Positions 1 through 8,064 of a stretch of DNA of 29,872 nucleotides are shown here, one piece after another (positions within the stretch are counted from its first letter, which is position 1; each line of letters opens with the position of its first letter). The position numbers and the translations under genes were made by a program. Under the pieces are notes generated by a model, which was not told the DNA's origin, searched no databases, and saw only the letters and a program-made list of their open reading frames with translations. Source of the DNA: FACHB-1406 sp034189065 (GTDB taxonomy: Bacteria > Cyanobacteriota > Cyanobacteriia > Cyanobacteriales > Spirulinaceae); assembly GCA_034189065.1 (NCBI GenBank), contig JAXHVQ010000073.1, forward strand, positions 1-29,872. Reading direction: 5' to 3'.

Positions 1-42
1 CTCTCCCCCTCTCCCCGTCCCCTCACCCAGTCCCCTTATGCA
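1..42. repeat. C/T-rich short tandem repeat
   Basis: A C-rich low-complexity run of the form CTCTCCCC at the left edge of the window. Similar C-rich octamer-like tracts occur at about 11032-11130 and 29773-29872, so this is a dispersed low-complexity class in this genome. I see no coding potential. Confidence 0.6.
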
Positions 43-149
43 GCCAATCAGTACGAAAACAGTATAAATCTAGGGAGTCGCCGCACTACAACGGGCAACT
101 CTGGTCTAGAATCTCTAGCATTGAGCAAAATATTGTGAGGCATTTGGCG

Positions 150-1226
150 ATGGCAAAACTGCGGGTTGGTCTCTTGTTTGGCGGACGTTCGGGAGAACAC
201 GAGGTGTCCATCCGTTCGGCGATCGCGATCGCGCGTGGGTTGCGATCGCCGGAAAACTGCGAAAAGTACGATCTCCTTCCTTTTTACATTGATAAGGATG
301 GGAGTTGGCAAGGGCCGGAAGTCGCCCAACAAATTCTAGAGTCGGGGGTTTCCCTCTCCACAGAAACATCAAACCCGTCGCAGTTGTGGCAGTTTCCCTC
401 CGCTGCGGCGACGGTGGATGTTTGGTTTCCCATTTTGCACGGACCTAATGGCGAAGATGGCACTATTCAGGGACTTCTGGCGTTGATGCAAATGCCGTGG
501 GTGGGAAGTGGTGTTTTGGGTTCGGCGGCAGGAATGGATAAACTGATTATGAAATCGCTGTTTGCGCAGGCAGGGTTGCCTCAAGTGAAGTATCAAAGTG
601 TAACGCGATCGCAAGTTTGGTCTAACCCCTGCGTCTTTCCCAAGGTTTGCGACGAGATCGAAGCGGATTTGGGCTATCCTTGCTTTGTCAAACCGGCTAA
701 CTTGGGATCTTCGGTGGGCATTGCCAAGGCGCGATCGCGTGCCGAACTCGAAGCAGCTCTCGATAGCGCCGCGACCTACGACCGTCGTATTATCGTCGAG
801 GCGGGTCTCAATGCCCGAGAAGTGGAATGCGCTGTTCTCGGTAACGATACGCCTCAAGCTTCTGTTGTAGGAGAGATTACTTACAAAAGTGAGTTTTATG
901 ACTATGAAACCAAATATACGGAAGGACTTGCGGAGCTATTAATCCCCGCACCCCTTCCCTCAACCGTCAGCCAGCAGATTCAAGAAATGGCGCTGCAAGC
1001 CTTTACTGCTGTCGATGCTTCGGGATTAGCGCGCGTAGACTTTTTCTACGTCGAAGCTACTGGAGAAATTGCGATCAACGAAATTAATACTTTACCCGGA
1101 TTTACAGCAACAAGTATGTATCCCCGCCTCTGGGAATCTACGGGAATTTCCTTTCCTCAACTGGTCGATCGCCTCGTGCAACTCGCCTTAGAACGCACGC
1201 TTCCCCAGCCTCCCGCCGAAAATTAA
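150..1226 (+). CDS. ddl: D-alanine--D-alanine ligase
   Basis: Joins two D-alanines using ATP to make the dipeptide for peptidoglycan precursors; it acts in the cytosol. The protein is 358 residues from the ATG at 150, a normal family length. An in-frame GTG at 135 would add five residues, but the ATG gives the usual MAKLRVGLLFGG beginning. Visible family motifs in order are GRSGEHEVSIRSA near the N-terminus, HGPNGEDGTIQG, the ATP-grasp segment YPCFVKPANLGSSVG, and the C-terminal metal/substrate motif NEINTLPGFT. No truncation is seen. The next genes on the same strand begin 120 bases downstream and are functionally unrelated. Confidence 0.96.
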   Translation: MAKLRVGLLFGGRSGEHEVSIRSAIAIARGLRSPENCEKYDLLPFYIDKDGSWQGPEVAQQILESGVSLSTETSNPSQLWQFPSAAATVDVWFPILHGPNGEDGTIQGLLALMQMPWVGSGVLGSAAGMDKLIMKSLFAQAGLPQVKYQSVTRSQVWSNPCVFPKVCDEIEADLGYPCFVKPANLGSSVGIAKARSRAELEAALDSAATYDRRIIVEAGLNAREVECAVLGNDTPQASVVGEITYKSEFYDYETKYTEGLAELLIPAPLPSTVSQQIQEMALQAFTAVDASGLARVDFFYVEATGEIAINEINTLPGFTATSMYPRLWESTGISFPQLVDRLVQLALERTLPQPPAEN

Positions 1227-1348
1227 GAATGGTTAATGGTTGGTTTTGTCTCCCCAGACTTCAGTAGCATTGGGAATAATGCACGCTTGACCGGCCTCCC
1301 ACTAAAATGAATAAAAGACAGACATTGAATTAAATATCGAATGGCATA

Positions 1349-1675
1349 ATGTCTCAACGACAACAAGTAATCGACTTTTTTCAGGCAGCCTGCCACAATT
1401 CGCAATTGCAAGACAGGCTAAAGCCTCCTTGTCCTCCCAATCGTCAGGAATTTTCTGCCGTAGCTCGCGACTGGGGCTATAATTTTCAGGGCGAAGATAT
1501 CGACGAATACGTAAAGTATTATCAATTTTACGAGGAATTTCAAAAGGCGGTCGTGCGCCATCAAGAGGGAAGCGAGCATTTAGCCACTTGGTTAAATAAG
1601 TGGGAAAAACACCTGAGAAAGCTGTCTAGTACGCCCCTTGATGAACGCAAAGACACGATTAAGCGCTATCTTTAG
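1349..1675 (+). CDS. Nif11-domain protein
   Basis: A 108-residue protein whose first 60 residues fit the Nif11 / Nif11-like leader family: an N-terminal FFQAACHNSQLQDRL segment followed by a spaced EF..VARDWGYNFQGEDIDEYV, matching the family pattern of LA..GY.F...EL. Some members are leader peptides of modified peptides (nitrile-hydratase/Nif11 leaders) and others are stand-alone proteins of unknown role, first noticed near nitrogenase genes. The C-terminal half here is charged and helical (NKWEKHLRKL), with no Gly-Gly cleavage site and no Cys/Ser/Thr-rich core. It therefore looks like a stand-alone protein rather than a lanthipeptide precursor. No clear Shine-Dalgarno site precedes the ATG. 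No modification or export enzymes lie nearby. Confidence 0.7.
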   Translation: MSQRQQVIDFFQAACHNSQLQDRLKPPCPPNRQEFSAVARDWGYNFQGEDIDEYVKYYQFYEEFQKAVVRHQEGSEHLATWLNKWEKHLRKLSSTPLDERKDTIKRYL

Positions 1676-1774
1676 ACTTGGACTGGGGATTTGGCGATCG
1701 CGCGCGCCAATCTAGCCAGTCTCAAGACTACAGCGATCGCTCTCTTTAACTCTATTTCTCGAAACACAGATAGC

Positions 1775-2251
1775 ATGAGCGAGCCCAATTGTCAATTCAT
1801 GGAAGAAGCTATTTCCCAGGCGCTCAATAGCGTTAATTCGGGGAAAGGAGGTCCATTTGGGGCGGTAATTGTTAAGGGGGGTAAGATTGTTGCTAAAGCA
1901 CACAACCAAGTTACTTTAACCAACGATCCTACCGCTCATGCCGAAATTGTTGCCATTCGTCGCGCTTGCCAAGCACTAGGGACGTTTCAGTTGAGGGGAT
2001 GCGAACTTTATACCAGTTGTGAGCCTTGTCCGATGTGCTTCGGCGCAATTTACTGGGCGAGGCTCGATCGCGTTTATTATGCTAGCACCAAAGAAGATGC
2101 AGCGGCGATCGGCTTTGATGACCGGTGGATTTATGAAGAGTTGGAGCGAGAACCCCTCTTACGCCAACTCCCCGCTTCCCAATTCATGGGCGACGAGGCG
2201 TTAGTGGCTTTTCAAGTTTGGGCTGAGGCGAGTAATAAGATTGAGTATTAG
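1775..2251 (+). CDS. nucleoside/guanine deaminase, CDA fold
   Basis: A 158-residue zinc deaminase of the cytidine-deaminase superfamily, closest in pattern to GuaD-type guanine deaminases, which convert guanine to xanthine. Zinc and catalytic residues are visible: H55-A-E57 and P84-C85-P-M-C88. The segment TKEDAAAIGFDDRWIYEEL after the core is characteristic of the GuaD-like group rather than the tRNA-adenosine deaminase TadA. I chose the ATG at 1775; a TTG at 1691 would add 28 residues containing a HIP1-rich low-complexity stretch not expected in the family. It follows the Nif11 gene by 99 bases. The exact substrate cannot be settled from sequence alone. Confidence 0.85.
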   Translation: MSEPNCQFMEEAISQALNSVNSGKGGPFGAVIVKGGKIVAKAHNQVTLTNDPTAHAEIVAIRRACQALGTFQLRGCELYTSCEPCPMCFGAIYWARLDRVYYASTKEDAAAIGFDDRWIYEELEREPLLRQLPASQFMGDEALVAFQVWAEASNKIEY

Positions 2252-2372
2252 GGCAGTGGGCAGTGGGTAGTGGGTAGTGGGTAGTGGGCAGTGGGCAGTG
2301 GGGGGTTTAAAACCTAAAACCTAAGACCTAAAACCTAAGACCTAAAACCTAAGACCCAATACCCAATACCTC
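2250..2372. repeat. intergenic short tandem repeats (GGGCAGTG- and CCTAAAA-type)
   Basis: The whole gap between the deaminase and rpsD consists of two tandem arrays. The first has GGGCAGTG / GGGTAGTG octamer units. The second has units of the form AACCTAAGACCTAAA. These are slippage-type repeats. The two genes converge here and I see no convincing terminator hairpin. Confidence 0.85.
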
Positions 2373-2373
2373 G

Positions 2374-2982
2374 TTAAGCTTTTCTGGAGTAATACTCAAC
2401 GACCAGAAGTTCGTTGATGTTGAGTGCAATCCATTCGCGCTCGATGATTCCATTCACCTTCCCGATCATCGTATTTTTATCATACTCCAAATGATTGGGA
2501 AGATTAGCAAGACCAGGATATTCCATGTTGGTTTGGACTAATTTGCGGGAGCGATCGCGATCGCGAACAGCAATCACATCTCCCGGACGACACTGATAGC
2601 TAGCAATATCCACCACTCGACCGTTCACTGTAATATGGCCGTGATTGACCAGTTGGCGCGCGCCCGGAATTGTTCCCGCCATCCCCAAGCGGAAAATCGT
2701 ATTATCGAGGCGCATCTCCAACAACTGTAATAGCGCCTGTCCCGTAGAACCGGTGGCGCGTCGAGCTTTGCGCACGTAGCGTAGTAATTGCTTTTCGCTT
2801 ACGCCGTAGTTAAAGCGGAGTTTTTGCTTTTCTTCAAGACGAATTGCGTATTCCGATCGCTTGCGCCGACCTTGACCGTGTTGACCGGGGGGATAGGCGC
2901 GGCGGGTATTTTTGCGAGTCAGCCCGGGCAATTCTCCCAGACGGCGAACGATTCGCAAGCGCGGACCTCTATAACGGGACAT
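2374..2982 (-). CDS. rpsD: 30S ribosomal protein S4
   Basis: Primary 16S rRNA-binding protein that nucleates assembly of the small ribosomal subunit body. At 202 residues it has the usual cyanobacterial/plastid length. It begins MSRYRGPRLRIVRRLGELPGL and contains the S4 RNA-binding domain with LDNTIFRLGMA, ARQLVNHGHITVNG and the final LLVVEYYSRKA. The ATG is preceded by AGGAG about 12 bases upstream. It is monocistronic here, as is common in cyanobacteria, and is divergent from the exchanger gene. Confidence 0.98.
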   Translation of the reverse strand: MSRYRGPRLRIVRRLGELPGLTRKNTRRAYPPGQHGQGRRKRSEYAIRLEEKQKLRFNYGVSEKQLLRYVRKARRATGSTGQALLQLLEMRLDNTIFRLGMAGTIPGARQLVNHGHITVNGRVVDIASYQCRPGDVIAVRDRDRSRKLVQTNMEYPGLANLPNHLEYDKNTMIGKVNGIIEREWIALNINELLVVEYYSRKA

Positions 2983-3273
2983 ATATTGTTTTTTCTCCTA
3001 AATTCAAACACTTGTGCGCAAATATTTGATTATATCAGAAGAAAGGGTCTGCTGCGCCCTTCTTTTGCTTATAATTAACTGAAATTTAATTTTAAGAAAA
3101 TTAATCTTAAATTTTTTAGACGGGGAAAACGATGTCGGTCAAGGGCGTTGAGTTAGAAGCTCAGAACCTTCGGCGCGATCGCGTCGGTTGGTTGCCCGAG
3201 GTTGGGTTCGTCAGGTCATTGGTTCATTATTAGACCAATGGCGGAAAACAAAGGACAAAGGACGAAGACGAAT

Positions 3274-4335
3274 ATGAAACTCCTGCTCTGGACATCAGTA
3301 TTGCTAGCGGCGGTTTGGGCTGCGTATTGGGGAGCCGATAAACTCTCCGATCCCCTGCAAAAACTGCGGATGCAGTGGGGACTCTCAGAAGCCGCTGGTG
3401 CTGCTTTTATTGCCCTCGCAACAGCCAGTCCAGAGATTGGAACCAACACCGTCAGTGCGTTTCAGGGTTTAGCCGATATTGGTTTAGGGAATTTGTTAGG
3501 GAGTAATATCATTTCCGTTCCTGCAATTGTTACGGTTGCTTATTTGGCCTCCCAAACTCGTTCTGCTAATCAAAATCAGCATTCTGAGGAATTGAATTCT
3601 GACGAGGAAGAAGATTTTTCTCGACCCAATACCCCTCAACTGAATGTGCTGAGTTCTTGGACAGAATTGCGCGTAAAACCCGAAGCGCTAACCGTTCAAG
3701 CGATTCCCTATCTAATCGCGATCGCGCTGGTTGCTGCGTTAACCGTACCAGAACCTTGGCGCGGACTGCAACCGATTGATGGATGGATTATGGGAGTAGC
3801 TTATCTCATCTACGTCGGACAGGCAATCCTACGAGGGCGGCAAGAGGGTCAAACCGTGCGATGGCGCAAAGGCGAGCTTGGAGTGGCGTTGGGGGGGATA
3901 TTGGCACTTGCGATCGGCGCTTACTTCGTCGTGGCGGCCACAGAGCGAATTGTGACAATTTTAGGGATATCCGAACTCATTGGCGGGCTTTTTATTACTT
4001 CAACGCTGAGCATTGCACCCGAAGTTTTTGCCACTTGGAGTGTTGCCCGCAGCGGTCAAATGACGGCGGCTACAACCAGTGTTATTGCTGATAATACTGC
4101 GACGATGACTCTGGCTTTTTTTCCGCTAGCTTTGGTCGGAATTCCCATTGAAAATTTTGCTTTATTCTCTGTGAATTTAGGATTTGTTGCGTTATTGGCA
4201 GCACTCTATTCAGCCTTCATCCAATGGGGAAAACGGAAGTATAGCTTTGAGCTTTGGGAGGTAGCTACGTTGATAGTCGTATATTTTATCTACCTTGCTA
4301 TTGTGTTGATTGGCATTTTGAAGGTTTTTACTTAG
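3274..4335 (+). CDS. Na+/Ca2+ or Ca2+/H+ exchanger family membrane protein
   Basis: An integral membrane cation exchanger of the CaCA superfamily with two inverted alpha repeats. Repeat 1 contains FIALATASPEIGTNTVSAF followed by IGLGNLLGSNIISVP. Repeat 2 contains FITSTLSIAPEVFATWSVA followed by a diverged second half (ATTSVIADNTATMTLA). About ten hydrophobic segments are apparent, with an acidic loop (EELNSDEEEDF) in the middle. I chose the ATG at 3274 because it leads directly into the first membrane helix. An ATG at 3238 would add MAENKGQRTKTN, which is encoded by an AAAGGAC-type intergenic tandem repeat and is probably untranslated. The transported ion cannot be read from the sequence. Confidence 0.85.
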   Translation: MKLLLWTSVLLAAVWAAYWGADKLSDPLQKLRMQWGLSEAAGAAFIALATASPEIGTNTVSAFQGLADIGLGNLLGSNIISVPAIVTVAYLASQTRSANQNQHSEELNSDEEEDFSRPNTPQLNVLSSWTELRVKPEALTVQAIPYLIAIALVAALTVPEPWRGLQPIDGWIMGVAYLIYVGQAILRGRQEGQTVRWRKGELGVALGGILALAIGAYFVVAATERIVTILGISELIGGLFITSTLSIAPEVFATWSVARSGQMTAATTSVIADNTATMTLAFFPLALVGIPIENFALFSVNLGFVALLAALYSAFIQWGKRKYSFELWEVATLIVVYFIYLAIVLIGILKVFT

Positions 4336-4342
4336 TCATCAC

Positions 4343-4477
4343 TATAGCGTTTCTATTTGGGTTGTGAAACTCTCATTTCGTACAGAATTCAGAATTCAGA
4401 ATTTGAGGGAGGAGCGAGGAATTATTAAAAGTAGACGAGTTCTCATCCCCGTTTACGTCTCATTTAGAAACGCTATA
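4343..4477. mobile_element. MITE-like inverted-repeat element
   Basis: Two arms in inverted orientation bound a 135-base AT-rich stretch: TATAGCGTTTCTA at 4343-4355 and its near-perfect reverse complement TAGAAACGCTATA at 4465-4477. The interior has a GAATTCA tandem repeat (4385-4402) and no ORF. A related sequence occurs just right of the element (GAGTTGTAAAACTTTGACTTC, 4493 onward, resembling 4360-4380). This looks like a non-autonomous element or the remains of an insertion sequence; no transposase is present. Confidence 0.5.
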
Positions 4478-4604
4478 TTAGCATTTTTAATTGAGTTGTA
4501 AAACTTTGACTTCGGGGAAAATAAGAGAATTCACGCCCTCCAGGAGTAGAGACATTTCATGAAACCTCCCTACTCCTATTCAAACAAAGTTTCCGTTCCT
4601 CGAA

Positions 4605-6881
4605 CTAGACGGTAATGTCCGCCGTAAAAATGATATCGTTGTAATCTCGATCTCCCCCATTGGGCAAATCCTCAAAGCCGAAGGTATTATCGCCCAACAA
4701 GCGAATATGGTCGGCTCCGTCGGGGTTCGCCCCCAAGAAAGCAAAGTAGGCTTGTGGCGGTCCCAACCCCAAGGCGGCGGCGCGACTCGGCCCGTTATTG
4801 GGGTTGCTCGCGAGGAAGTCGGTCGGGCTCGCATTGACAACGATGAAGGGAGCGTAGAGAGCATCTCCGTTGAAGATAGCAGAGGTTGTCGCGGTTTGTC
4901 CGTCGCCCACGCTGAGACTCAAGCTTGTCACGCGCCGTTCAATCGCTGCTTGCGCATAACCCGCCTGTCCCGGCGCGATGCCGTTAACTGTCCCTTGGGC
5001 ATCGTCGATGTGATATAACCCCACGGTGTTGTCAAATTGGGCTTCGCGGTTGACGGTAAACGTCCCTTGCACTCGCTGTCCTGACAAGTTGGCTTGAGGA
5101 TTCGTCACGGCGAGCAGGTCGAGGATTTCTCGTCCCTGCTGTTGCAGTACGCCGACTCCCAGTTCGGGCCGATTTCCAGTTTGTTCGATATTGACAACGA
5201 CATCATTGAAACTGCTGTCGTCTCCTTGTTCAAACCCCAAGGTAAATTGACCGTTTCCGCGATCGCTCACCTGCAACGTATCGCCCCCGGTTAAGCCGAT
5301 GCGGACGCTGGAAAGGGGCGCGCGTCCTTCTAATACGGCATCGCTGCTGGCACTTTCAATGAAATACAACGCAAAGCGATCGCCGGTAATAAAGCGGTCT
5401 TCAATTCCTTGCTGGCGATCGACTCCAAACCCGCTGGGACGTTCTCCCGCCGGAAGCGCTGAAAAGAAAGCTTGCGATCGCTCTAAGGCTGCCTCAACGT
5501 ATCCCGCACTCCCCGGTGTTAACGCGCCAATGCTTCCACTCGCGTCGTCTACCCGAAACAAACCAACTTCGTTAATTGTCCCCGTATTGGTTTGGTCGAG
5601 ATTGAACTGGAGATTTGTGCTCCCATTATTGCGCCCAATGGTAAAGACGTTATCTGCATTGACCATTAAGAGGTCGCCTGGAGGGGGTGGGTCTGGCGGG
5701 TCTGGCGGGTCTGGTGGGTCTGGTGGGTCTGGCGGGTCTGGCGGCGGTGGCGGTGGGTCTGGTGGATCCATAGATGTTGAGTTGGCAAAGAAGCGAATGC
5801 CATCACTAGACAATCGCGTCCCGAATATTAAATCGGGCTGTCCGTCCCCATTGAAGTCGCCAAAGTCTGGAGCAACATCTTCGAGCGCTACCGTTCCGTT
5901 CAAGGTACTGAATGGATTATCGGTTCCTGTAATTTCTACAAAGTTCGGCGCGTTGGCCGTTCCTTGGTTTTCAAAGTACCTTAAAGTTCCCTGACCCGTT
6001 ACTGTCTCCCCCAGAAAGGCATCAATATCGCCATCGCCATCCACGTCGGCAAAAGCGGGAACCGTTGTGCTGTCTGCTGGCGTTGCAATGCCGTTAAAAG
6101 GGTTGTCTGCCCCGGTTTGCTTGACAAAGGTGGGCGCGGTTGGACTTCCCGTATTGAGAAAATATTCCACGTTGCCATCGCTGCCGCCGACGGTATCGTT
6201 CCTGCCGACAAACGCATCTAAATCTCCGTCACCGTCGATATCCACGAACTTAGGTGCGGCGCTAAATGCTGTTTGAGTTTCGGGGGGGATGGGGGGTGCT
6301 GGATTAGTAGACTCAACGCGACTAATCCCCAATGGATTGGCAACGGGTGCGGCAAACATTGCAGCGGCAGGCGTTCCCGTGTTTTCAAAGAAAAATACGC
6401 TTCCCGCACGTTCCCCCGTAAAGACATCTAAGTCGCCATCGCCATCGATATCCACTAACGTCGGTCTTGCTACGCCAGGGGCGCGCTTAAATAAGCTCCC
6501 TATTCCAATTCTCAACGTCGGGTCGTTAGGATCGGGTCTCCGAACTCCTTCCGTTGGAGCAAGCGGCGATGTATCGGTCGGTGCCGTAGGGCTGCTGGGA
6601 TCCGGTATAAAGAGGTTTGTGTCTATAGGATCGGGAATGGAGGGATCGGGCAAGTTCAACGCAAACGGCGATGGTTCCGCTAGTACGTAGTTAGGAGCCG
6701 CTGTCGTTCCGTCGTTCCGATAAAAAGCGATGATTCCAATACCGGGATTGCCTATGGGAGCCCCCCCTAAACCGACGAAGAGATCTAAATCTCCGTCTTC
6801 GTCGATATCCCCAAGCGCTGGAGAATTCACATCTGCAGGAGTTTGAGGTATGCTTATCGTACTTTGCTCGAATGTAGCCAT
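4605..6881 (-). CDS. FG-GAP/VCBS-repeat and DUF4114 calcium-binding surface or secreted protein
   Basis: A 758-residue acidic protein from the ATG at 6881; an ORF extension to 6992 is basic and unlike the rest. The first 360 residues carry five FG-GAP-type calcium loops (DxDxDGDxD) near residues 25, 144, 214, 279 and 342, which normally build a beta-propeller used in adhesion. A proline linker of repeated Asp-Pro-Pro units follows (about 371-401). Then come two copies of a DUF4114-like module, each ending in a D.NDV/I signature (DSSFNDVVV and, at the C-terminus, GGDRDYNDIIF). There is no N-terminal signal peptide; in cyanobacteria such proteins are usually exported by type I secretion through C-terminal signals (inference). 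It stands alone on this strand. The exact ligand or role is unknown. Confidence 0.82.
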   Translation of the reverse strand: MATFEQSTISIPQTPADVNSPALGDIDEDGDLDLFVGLGGAPIGNPGIGIIAFYRNDGTTAAPNYVLAEPSPFALNLPDPSIPDPIDTNLFIPDPSSPTAPTDTSPLAPTEGVRRPDPNDPTLRIGIGSLFKRAPGVARPTLVDIDGDGDLDVFTGERAGSVFFFENTGTPAAAMFAAPVANPLGISRVESTNPAPPIPPETQTAFSAAPKFVDIDGDGDLDAFVGRNDTVGGSDGNVEYFLNTGSPTAPTFVKQTGADNPFNGIATPADSTTVPAFADVDGDGDIDAFLGETVTGQGTLRYFENQGTANAPNFVEITGTDNPFSTLNGTVALEDVAPDFGDFNGDGQPDLIFGTRLSSDGIRFFANSTSMDPPDPPPPPPDPPDPPDPPDPPDPPDPPPPGDLLMVNADNVFTIGRNNGSTNLQFNLDQTNTGTINEVGLFRVDDASGSIGALTPGSAGYVEAALERSQAFFSALPAGERPSGFGVDRQQGIEDRFITGDRFALYFIESASSDAVLEGRAPLSSVRIGLTGGDTLQVSDRGNGQFTLGFEQGDDSSFNDVVVNIEQTGNRPELGVGVLQQQGREILDLLAVTNPQANLSGQRVQGTFTVNREAQFDNTVGLYHIDDAQGTVNGIAPGQAGYAQAAIERRVTSLSLSVGDGQTATTSAIFNGDALYAPFIVVNASPTDFLASNPNNGPSRAAALGLGPPQAYFAFLGANPDGADHIRLLGDNTFGFEDLPNGGDRDYNDIIFTADITV
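5677..5769. repeat. 9-bp tandem repeat encoding the Asp-Pro-Pro linker
   Basis: Tandem GGGTCTGGC / GGGTCTGGT units on the plus strand encode repeated Asp-Pro-Pro on the minus strand inside the FG-GAP/DUF4114 gene. The period is a multiple of three, so copy-number change would alter linker length without changing frame. Confidence 0.9.
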
Positions 6882-7512
6882 AAAATTTACGCTTCGTAAT
6901 GCTTTCTTGGGAGAATATTGTATTTCATATTTTTCAGGTTGGCTTTTGCTCTTGTTAGAACGGGTTCTTAATTGGGGGAGAGTCCAAGCCAACCAAGGCG
7001 CAAAAGTGTTTAGATTAATCCCACTCTAGTTTCAGTAATTTAAACGAGTTTACCTGACACGGCAAGCTATTTTATGAGGATTTTACTGGACTTTGGCATG
7101 AGTGGATAGGTGGATGGTTTAAGAGGTCGGCGCGATCGCGTCATTCATTTAAAATTTCTCCTAAAATCACTCTCACAACACACAAACTATCTTAAACAAG
7201 AAGTTCGAGATTTCGATCCAAAACTCATCTTATCTTATAGTCGGTGGAATTGAGTTTGTTTTACCCCAGTCGCGATCGCGATGTCAACTCGGAACGTTGA
7301 CTCAATTCGCGCTCCTATTTATCCTTGGGGTTTTGATAAATGCGATCGAAACTTACCTTTCGTTCTTTCCCCTCTCCCTCACTTCTTGGTACTTCTGTTC
7401 TCCCTCCCCTCCATTCTGTTAACCCACCATAGCAATTTCGCACCCTTTTTGACGCGAGTCATTAAGAGTGCGAATGTTTCAGACGATTCAGTCTGAGTCT
7501 TTAAATTTTAAA
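6882..7512. other. intergenic region between the DUF4114 gene and ssrA
   Basis: About 630 bases with no convincing gene. It holds several HIP1 sites, a small inverted repeat GTCAAC...GTTGAC near 7281-7299, and a 6-bp stem TCAGAC GATTCA GTCTGA at 7480-7497. That stem lies 15 bases beyond the 3' end of ssrA and may be its weak terminator, although the following T-tract is poor. A 71-codon plus-strand ORF here (7281-7496) has no family-like features. Confidence 0.5.
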
Positions 7513-7898
7513 TGGAGCCGAGCAGAATCGAACTGCTGTCCAAACTGGGTATTGACCTTCCACTCGTTCACAGGCTTAGCTCTTCTCATCCTCAGAGCGG
7601 GAATCGTTCCTTATCCCGAACGATGGGATGCTTGAATTGAGTCTTAGCTAACAAGCTAACCCAAGAAAACTTGTTAGAGCATCCGTTGGGGTTGGTCCTC
7701 TGCCCTTAACGGAGTCAGACGGAGGACGAGCAAGCCTTATAGATTAAGACTTAGGCCACAGCAACGGCCCGACGCTCAAAAGCAACGATGTTGTTCGCAG
7801 TTACTTTGTTGTTGAGCCTTTGATTTACGAGAGACGACTCACTCTCGACCTGCGTCACAGATTGGCTTTCGCCAGCCTGTCGAAACCATTACGGCCCC
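7513..7898 (-). ncRNA. ssrA: transfer-messenger RNA (tmRNA)
   Basis: One-piece tmRNA of 386 nt that rescues stalled ribosomes and tags the nascent protein for degradation by Clp proteases. The 5' end GGGGCCGTAATGGTTTCGAC and the 3' end CTCGGCTCCA form a 7-bp acceptor stem (GGGGCCG with CGGCTCC, one G-U pair). The T-arm with TTCGATTC is just inside the 3' end. CCA is not encoded. The resume codon GCG is at 7796-7798 and the tag reading frame runs to TAA at 7751-7753, giving the peptide (A)NNIVAFERRAVAVA. An extended -10 promoter (TGTTATAAT) lies just upstream. Confidence 0.95.
7751..7798 (-). CDS. tmRNA-encoded proteolysis tag peptide
   Basis: Internal tag frame of ssrA: 15 codons plus TAA, reading A-N-N-I-V-A-F-E-R-R-A-V-A-V-A. 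The ANNIV start is the cyanobacterial form, and the hydrophobic Ala/Val end is the usual ClpX recognition element. It is translated only after trans-translation, so it has no start codon. Confidence 0.9.
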   Translation of the reverse strand, partial: ANNIVAFERRAVAVA

Positions 7899-7910
7899 GT
7901 AGTTGTTTTC

Positions 7911-7919
7911 ATTATAACA
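7911..7919 (-). promoter_or_regulatory. extended -10 promoter of ssrA
   Basis: On the minus strand TGTTATAAT lies about 12 bases upstream of the mature tmRNA 5' end. The TGn before a perfect TATAAT suits an extended -10 promoter, and I see no good -35 hexamer at 16-18 bases. Confidence 0.6.
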
Positions 7920-7975
7920 CGCTCTACTCTCAAGCGGTTGGAAGTTCGCACATGGGGTGAAGTTTAACCCGCCGT

Positions 7976-8064
7976 TAAGCTATTCTGCTTGAAGAATTAT
8001 GATGTTACATTCTCACTGCCTTTGGCAGTAGCAAGCTCCGCTCCTTAAAATGCGCGTCAGTTTA
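7976..8064. repeat. conserved intergenic element, copy A
   Basis: Shares several blocks with 10829-10906: a small AAGC...GCTT hairpin, AAGAATT-NN-GATGTTA, a CTCA block, TCCGCTC(C/T)TTAAA and a final CGCGTCAG. Copy A also has a perfect CTGCC-TTT-GGCAG hairpin at 8016-8028. It runs up to the stop codon of the small membrane protein. Function unknown; it could be a small RNA, a terminator region or a mobile repeat. Confidence 0.55.

Noticed and set aside
5299..5994. A 231-codon plus-strand ORF with a Gly-Gly-Ser-rich run
   Set aside because: It is antisense to the FG-GAP/DUF4114 gene and the Gly-rich part is the complement of the Asp-Pro-Pro repeat.
7281..7496. A 71-codon plus-strand ORF between the DUF4114 gene and ssrA
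   Set aside because: Composition is unremarkable, no RBS, and it overlaps the possible ssrA terminator region.
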